From: Clostridia bacterium
Lineage (GTDB): Bacteria > Bacillota > Clostridia > DUPQ01
Length of the DNA: 34,746 nt
Assembly (NCBI GenBank): GCA_030592355.1
Contig: JAUVJE010000002.1
Span: forward strand, 1 to 34,746
Direction: 5' to 3'
The translations under genes were made by a program, and so were the position numbers. Shown piece by piece: positions 31,276-34,746 of this stretch. The notes beneath the pieces are model-generated. The model searched no databases and was not told the origin of the DNA. It saw only the letters and a program-made list of their open reading frames with translations. Position 1 is the stretch's first letter, and each line of letters starts with the position of its first letter.

Positions 31276-32488
31276 TTTTAAGGCTATCCTTGAAAAAGCA
31301 GAATCGTACAGGGTTGAAATGTCTGCATTTCTCCGCGACATGATAAGGCTGCCCAGTGAAAGTTGCAATGAAAAGGAAGTTGTTCTTCGCATAAAAGAGG
31401 AAATGGAAAAAGTTGGTTTTGATAAAATTGAAATTGATCCAATGGGTAATATTCTGGGATATATAGGCCACGGCAAACACCTTATCGCAATGGATGCCCA
31501 TATTGATACTGTAGGGGTAGGTGAAAGAGATCTGTGGAACTACGACCCCTTTGAAGGATATGAAGATGATGAAATAATAATCGGCAGGGGAACCAGCGAC
31601 CAGGAAGGCGGAATGGCCTCGATGGTATATGCCGGTAAAATTATAAAAGACCTTGGACTGGAAGACGATTATACGTTATTGGTCACAGGAACGGTGCAGG
31701 AAGAAGACTGCGACGGCCTGTGCTGGCAGTATATTATAGAAAAAGACAAGATAAGGCCTGAGTTCGTAGTGATAACTGAACCTACCTCGCTCAATATTTA
31801 CCGGGGACACAGGGGCAGGATGGAGATAAAAATATCCACCTACGGTATAAGCTGCCATGGTTCGGCTCCTGAAAGAGGCGACAATGCCATTTACAAAATG
31901 GCTCCGATTATAAATGAGCTAAAAGAGCTGCACGGCAATCTGAAACATGATACTTTTCTTGGAAAAGGAAGCCTGACGGTATCTGAAGTATTTTTCAGCT
32001 CGCCTTCAAGATGCGCAGTTGCAGACGGGTGCTCCATATCTGTAGACCGCAGGCTGACAGCAGGGGAAACATATGAATATGCATTGGAGCAGATTAGAAA
32101 TCTGGATTCTGTAAAAGCTGCAGGAGCAACCGTGGAAATGTATGACTATAAGCGTCCGGCCTATACAGGGCTGGTGTATCCAACCAAGAGCTACTTCCCG
32201 ACATGGGTGCTTGAAGAAAAACACCCTGCATGCAAAACGCTTGTAGATACATATAAGGGATTATTTAATAAAAAACCGCTAGTGGACAAATGGACGTTTT
32301 CCACAAATGCAGTTTCAATAATGGGTAGGTTTAAAATACCATGCATAGGTTTCGGTCCCGGTCATGAAGATCAGGCCCATGCCCCAAACGAGCGTACATG
32401 GAAAGATGAACTGGTAAAAGCCGCCGCAATGTACGCGGCAATACCATTGGTATATATTCAAACCATCATCCACACATCCCAAGGATGA
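31268..32488 (+). CDS. ygeY: YgeY-family M20 metallohydrolase
   Basis: A 406-residue M20 peptidase-like enzyme. Metal ligands are visible: His78 (DAHIDTV), Asp111 (GTSDQEGG), Glu145-Glu146 (VQEED), Glu171 (ITEP) and His371 (DQAHAPNE), with the lid domain between. YgeY proteins occur in selenium- and molybdenum-linked purine clusters and are expected to cut an amide or ureido bond in a purine-derived intermediate. GAGGAGG precedes the ATG. The last nine residues (398-406) are encoded by the left part of the palindrome at 32460-32502, which also supplies the stop codon, so the natural C-terminus has probably been altered. Confidence 0.88.
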   Translation: MIDFKAILEKAESYRVEMSAFLRDMIRLPSESCNEKEVVLRIKEEMEKVGFDKIEIDPMGNILGYIGHGKHLIAMDAHIDTVGVGERDLWNYDPFEGYEDDEIIIGRGTSDQEGGMASMVYAGKIIKDLGLEDDYTLLVTGTVQEEDCDGLCWQYIIEKDKIRPEFVVITEPTSLNIYRGHRGRMEIKISTYGISCHGSAPERGDNAIYKMAPIINELKELHGNLKHDTFLGKGSLTVSEVFFSSPSRCAVADGCSISVDRRLTAGETYEYALEQIRNLDSVKAAGATVEMYDYKRPAYTGLVYPTKSYFPTWVLEEKHPACKTLVDTYKGLFNKKPLVDKWTFSTNAVSIMGRFKIPCIGFGPGHEDQAHAPNERTWKDELVKAAAMYAAIPLVYIQTIIHTSQG

Positions 32489-32502
32489 ATGGATGATGGT
32501 TT
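32460..32502. repeat. 20-bp near-perfect palindrome (CATCC family), copy 2
   Basis: The arm 32460-32479 matches the inverse complement of 32483-32502 at 18 of 20 positions around a CAA loop. Its core 32467-32495 matches 12892-12920 at 26 of 29 positions. It straddles the ygeY stop codon. No T-run follows, so readthrough into ygeW is expected. Confidence 0.8.
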
Positions 32503-32538
32503 GATTACTAATGAAATATATTATTTAGGAGAGGTAAT

Positions 32539-33522
32539 ATGAAAACTGAATTTAAGGGGAAACATTTTATATCATTGCAAGACTGGACAAAAGAAGAGCT
32601 GGACACGCTGCTTGAGGTGTCCTATGATTTGAAAAAGAAATTCGCAAATGGAGTGCAGACACCCTATTTGCCATATAAAACCATGTTCCTGATGTTCTTT
32701 GAACAGTCAACCAGGACAAGGAATTCAATGGAAGCGGGAATTGCACAGCTGGGCGGCCATGGTAATTTTCTTGATGTCAGTACAATGCAGATATCCCATG
32801 GGGAGTCTGCAAAAGACACGGCGATAATACTTTCCAGTTACGGGCACGGCATAGCCTGTAGGAATTGTTTCTGGGAAGTTGGAAATAAATACCTTCGGGA
32901 AATGGCGGAATATTCGACTGTTCCCGTTATGAGTCTTCAGTGCGACCTGTATCATCCCATGCAGGGTATCGCCGACCTAATGACCATACAGGAAAAAACC
33001 AAAACAACCAGAAATCTGAAGGTTTCTATAATTTGGGCATATGCAACCAGCCACAAAAAACCGATTTCGGTTCCGCTGACACAGGCGCTTCTGTTTCCAA
33101 GATACGGAATGGATGTCACTCTGGCATATCCAAAAGGATATGACCTTCCGGATTGGGCGATTGCACAGGCAAGGGAAAACGCAGAAAAGAACAATGGTAA
33201 ATTTAGGATAACCCACAATATGGAAGAGGCTTACATAGATGCAGATGTAGTTATTCCTAAAAATTGGGGTAGTTGGGTAAATAACCAGAGCAGCGAAGTT
33301 GTTGATGATTTGTTGGAATCTTACAAAGGTTGGAAATGTACTGAAGAAATGATGGCCCTGGCAGCTAAAAATGTAATGTACATGCATGCGCTGCCTGCAG
33401 ACAGGGGCAATGAGGTGGAAGATTCCGTAATAGACGGACCGCATTCAATAGTTTATGACGAAGCGGAAAACCGGCTGCACACCGCAAAGGCTGTAATGAT
33501 GCTTACAATGGGTGATAAGTAA
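32539..33522 (+). CDS. ygeW: YgeW-like knotted carbamoyltransferase
   Basis: A 327-residue aspartate/ornithine carbamoyltransferase-family enzyme. Carbamoyl-phosphate motifs are STRTR at 57-61 and HPMQ at 139-142, and the segment IIWAYATSHKKPISVP at 164-179 matches the knotted-loop region of YgeW. The usual HCLP/HPLP motif reads HALP at 283-286. E. coli YgeW is about 70 residues longer. Beside carbamate kinase, the enzyme probably runs in the phosphorolytic direction, releasing carbamoyl phosphate from a ureido amino acid such as a ureidopropionate. TAGGAGAGG lies upstream of the ATG. Confidence 0.88.
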   Translation: MKTEFKGKHFISLQDWTKEELDTLLEVSYDLKKKFANGVQTPYLPYKTMFLMFFEQSTRTRNSMEAGIAQLGGHGNFLDVSTMQISHGESAKDTAIILSSYGHGIACRNCFWEVGNKYLREMAEYSTVPVMSLQCDLYHPMQGIADLMTIQEKTKTTRNLKVSIIWAYATSHKKPISVPLTQALLFPRYGMDVTLAYPKGYDLPDWAIAQARENAEKNNGKFRITHNMEEAYIDADVVIPKNWGSWVNNQSSEVVDDLLESYKGWKCTEEMMALAAKNVMYMHALPADRGNEVEDSVIDGPHSIVYDEAENRLHTAKAVMMLTMGDK

Positions 33523-33531
33523 AGGAGAGAT

Positions 33532-34479
33532 ATGGGAAAATTGGCCGTAATAGCCATAGGAGGCAACTCCCTTATAAAGGACAAACAGCATATGCAGGTC
33601 GACGATCAGTATGATGCAATCTGCGAAACGGTGAAATACATTACTGATATAATCGAAGAGGGTTATGAAGTTGTAATAACCCACGGCAATGGTCCCCAGG
33701 TGGGATTCATCATGCGCAGGTCTGAAATAGCTGAAGAAGTAGAACATATGCATCCTGTTCCTCTTGTCAGTTGTGATGCGGACACACAGGGTGCCCTTGG
33801 TTATCAGATTCAGCAGGCATTCCATAATGAATTTACGAAACGGAGCATCAAAAAGAATGCGGTAACAATTGTAACGCAGGTAGAAGTTGATGAAAATGAT
33901 CCCGCATTTAAGAACCCCGCCAAACCTATTGGCTTATTTCATAATGACGCACAGGTGAAACGGCTTAGAAAAGACCATCCCGATTGGGTGATGACTATGG
34001 ATTCAGGCAGGGGATACAGGCGGGTAGTACCGTCACCCATGCCAAAGAAAATAGTTGAAATAGACGCCATTGAGAATCTTGTTAATTCCGGATTCACGGT
34101 AATAGCAGTTGGTGGCGGCGGTATTCCCGTGGTTGTTGATAAAAACAACGGTTACAGGGGAGTGAATGCAGTAATCGATAAAGATCATGCATCAGGAATG
34201 CTAGCGACAAAACTTGGAGCGGATGTTTTTATTATATTAACAGCGGTTGAAAATGTATGTATCAATTTCGGAAAGCCGAATGAAAAAAGAATCAAAGCGA
34301 CTGATATAAATAGTATTAAAGAACTAAGGGAACAAGGCCACTTTGCACCCGGAAGTATGCTTCCCAAGATAAATGCTGCCATGACTTATCTTGAAAACGG
34401 CGGAGAAAAAGCCATAATAACATCACCTGAAAATCTGCTTAAAGCAGTACGCGGTGAAGCAGGCACAATTATAATATGA
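33532..34479 (+). CDS. arcC: Carbamate kinase
   Basis: A 315-residue amino acid kinase-fold enzyme. Visible carbamate kinase motifs are AIGGNSLIKD near residue 8, THGNGPQVG near 50, AVGGGGIPVV near 192 and RGVNAVIDKD near 210, with PGSMLPKINAA near the end. It transfers phosphate from carbamoyl phosphate to ADP, giving ATP, ammonia and carbon dioxide. Next to YgeW it forms an energy-conserving pair, the ATP-yielding end of the pathway. Ribosome site AAAGGAGAG lies in the 9-base gap after ygeW. A good terminator follows. Confidence 0.95.
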   Translation: MGKLAVIAIGGNSLIKDKQHMQVDDQYDAICETVKYITDIIEEGYEVVITHGNGPQVGFIMRRSEIAEEVEHMHPVPLVSCDADTQGALGYQIQQAFHNEFTKRSIKKNAVTIVTQVEVDENDPAFKNPAKPIGLFHNDAQVKRLRKDHPDWVMTMDSGRGYRRVVPSPMPKKIVEIDAIENLVNSGFTVIAVGGGGIPVVVDKNNGYRGVNAVIDKDHASGMLATKLGADVFIILTAVENVCINFGKPNEKRIKATDINSIKELREQGHFAPGSMLPKINAAMTYLENGGEKAIITSPENLLKAVRGEAGTIII

Positions 34480-34504
34480 GAATAAGATCCTCATTTTTCT
34501 CTTT

Positions 34505-34540
34505 TCAGCAAATTACCCCTTGGATGATTTGCTGATTTTT
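34505..34540 (+). terminator. Terminator closing the purine locus
   Basis: TCAGCAAAT at 34505-34513 pairs with ATTTGCTGA at 34527-34535 across a 13-base loop, followed by five T. It lies 25 bases past the arcC stop. Confidence 0.75.
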
Positions 34541-34746
34541 AATTTACGCTGGCTTTTGCACAGGGATTCCACAGATTTGTGCACAGGCAGACGCTTTCTA
34601 TAAAAGGACTTCTACACATTATGTACAGTATCCACTCTGATAAACGCAGTTTTTGGAAATTCCTTTGAAAAGAGCCGTGATGATCATTCCTGGTGGGGTC
34701 GACTCATTGAAAATGCCGTTGGAGCACATCTGTTGAACCGACTTGG
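34536..34746 (+). pseudogene. Frameshifted remnant of a DUF4143-type ATPase, cut by window edge
   Basis: Two frames together read like the DUF4143 region of AAA-type ATPases. In the first frame (34536 to about 34633) the codons give GIPQICAQADAFYKRTST, like the segment before the SSPK motif, and end in TGA at 34638. The next frame (from about 34631) gives TLINAVFGNSF and then WWGRLIENAVGAHLLNRL, a near-textbook match to the family's WGRLVExAVGAHLLN signature. The N-terminal ATPase part is missing, because the arcC terminator lies directly upstream. It therefore seems both 5'-truncated and frameshifted. More of the 3' part lies beyond the window. Confidence 0.65.

Noticed and set aside
13067..34479. 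In-frame UGA selenocysteine codon in the purine genes
   Set aside because: YgeY/YgeW clusters are called selenium-linked, but every gene here is open to a normal stop with complete motifs, so no selenoprotein is supported.

Overview
The window looks like the chromosome of a low-GC, strictly anaerobic Firmicute of the Clostridia. This is inferred from strong AGGAGG-type ribosome sites with frequent TTG/GTG starts, AT-rich intergenic DNA, an AmmeMemoRadiSam gene pair, and a long purine/molybdenum-hydroxylase gene cluster of the kind known from clostridia and E. coli (xdh-ssnA-hyuA-ygeY-ygeW-arcC). No species is assigned. No rRNA, tRNA, CRISPR array or transposase was seen.

Layout. (1) 1-2.85 kb is markedly AT-rich. 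It holds a SAM methyltransferase, a P-loop kinase-like protein, a Phd/YefM-RelE/ParE toxin-antitoxin pair and a TrmO-like tRNA methyltransferase, and is bounded by a 20-bp imperfect direct repeat. It is probably an acquired islet. (2) 2.8-4.6 kb has a PrsW-like membrane protease on the minus strand and a Gfo/Idh/MocA oxidoreductase. (3) 4.7-6.9 kb has a Memo-AMMECR1 fusion protein and its radical SAM partner. (4) 7.0-12.9 kb is a branched-chain amino acid block: ilvN, ilvC, leuA, cimA, then a small unknown protein and a lipoprotein. ilvB, leuB and leuCD are absent. (5) 13.0-34.5 kb is one co-oriented, tightly overlapping purine catabolism locus with a clear promoter at each of two entry points (12991 and 28563).

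How the purine locus may work (inference from families and synteny). Adenine deaminase makes hypoxanthine. Two complete three-subunit molybdenum hydroxylases act on purines, supported by MocA, XdhC and perhaps a small NTPase. A dihydroorotate-dehydrogenase-like iron-sulfur flavoprotein could reduce the oxidised ring. Two amidohydrolases (HyuA-like and SsnA) and a YgeY metallohydrolase would open and trim it. A YgeW carbamoyltransferase and carbamate kinase would turn ureido groups into ATP. Two fold-type II PLP enzymes, neither resembling E. coli YgeX, would deaminate the remaining amino acid skeleton. An XRE-cupin regulator sits inside the locus and a strong palindrome overlaps the second promoter. 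A 208-residue membrane protein is a candidate transporter component.

Several short perfect or near-perfect palindromes recur between genes in at least two sequence families. One of them supplies the last nine codons of the ygeY gene. The right edge carries a frameshifted remnant of a DUF4143-type ATPase.
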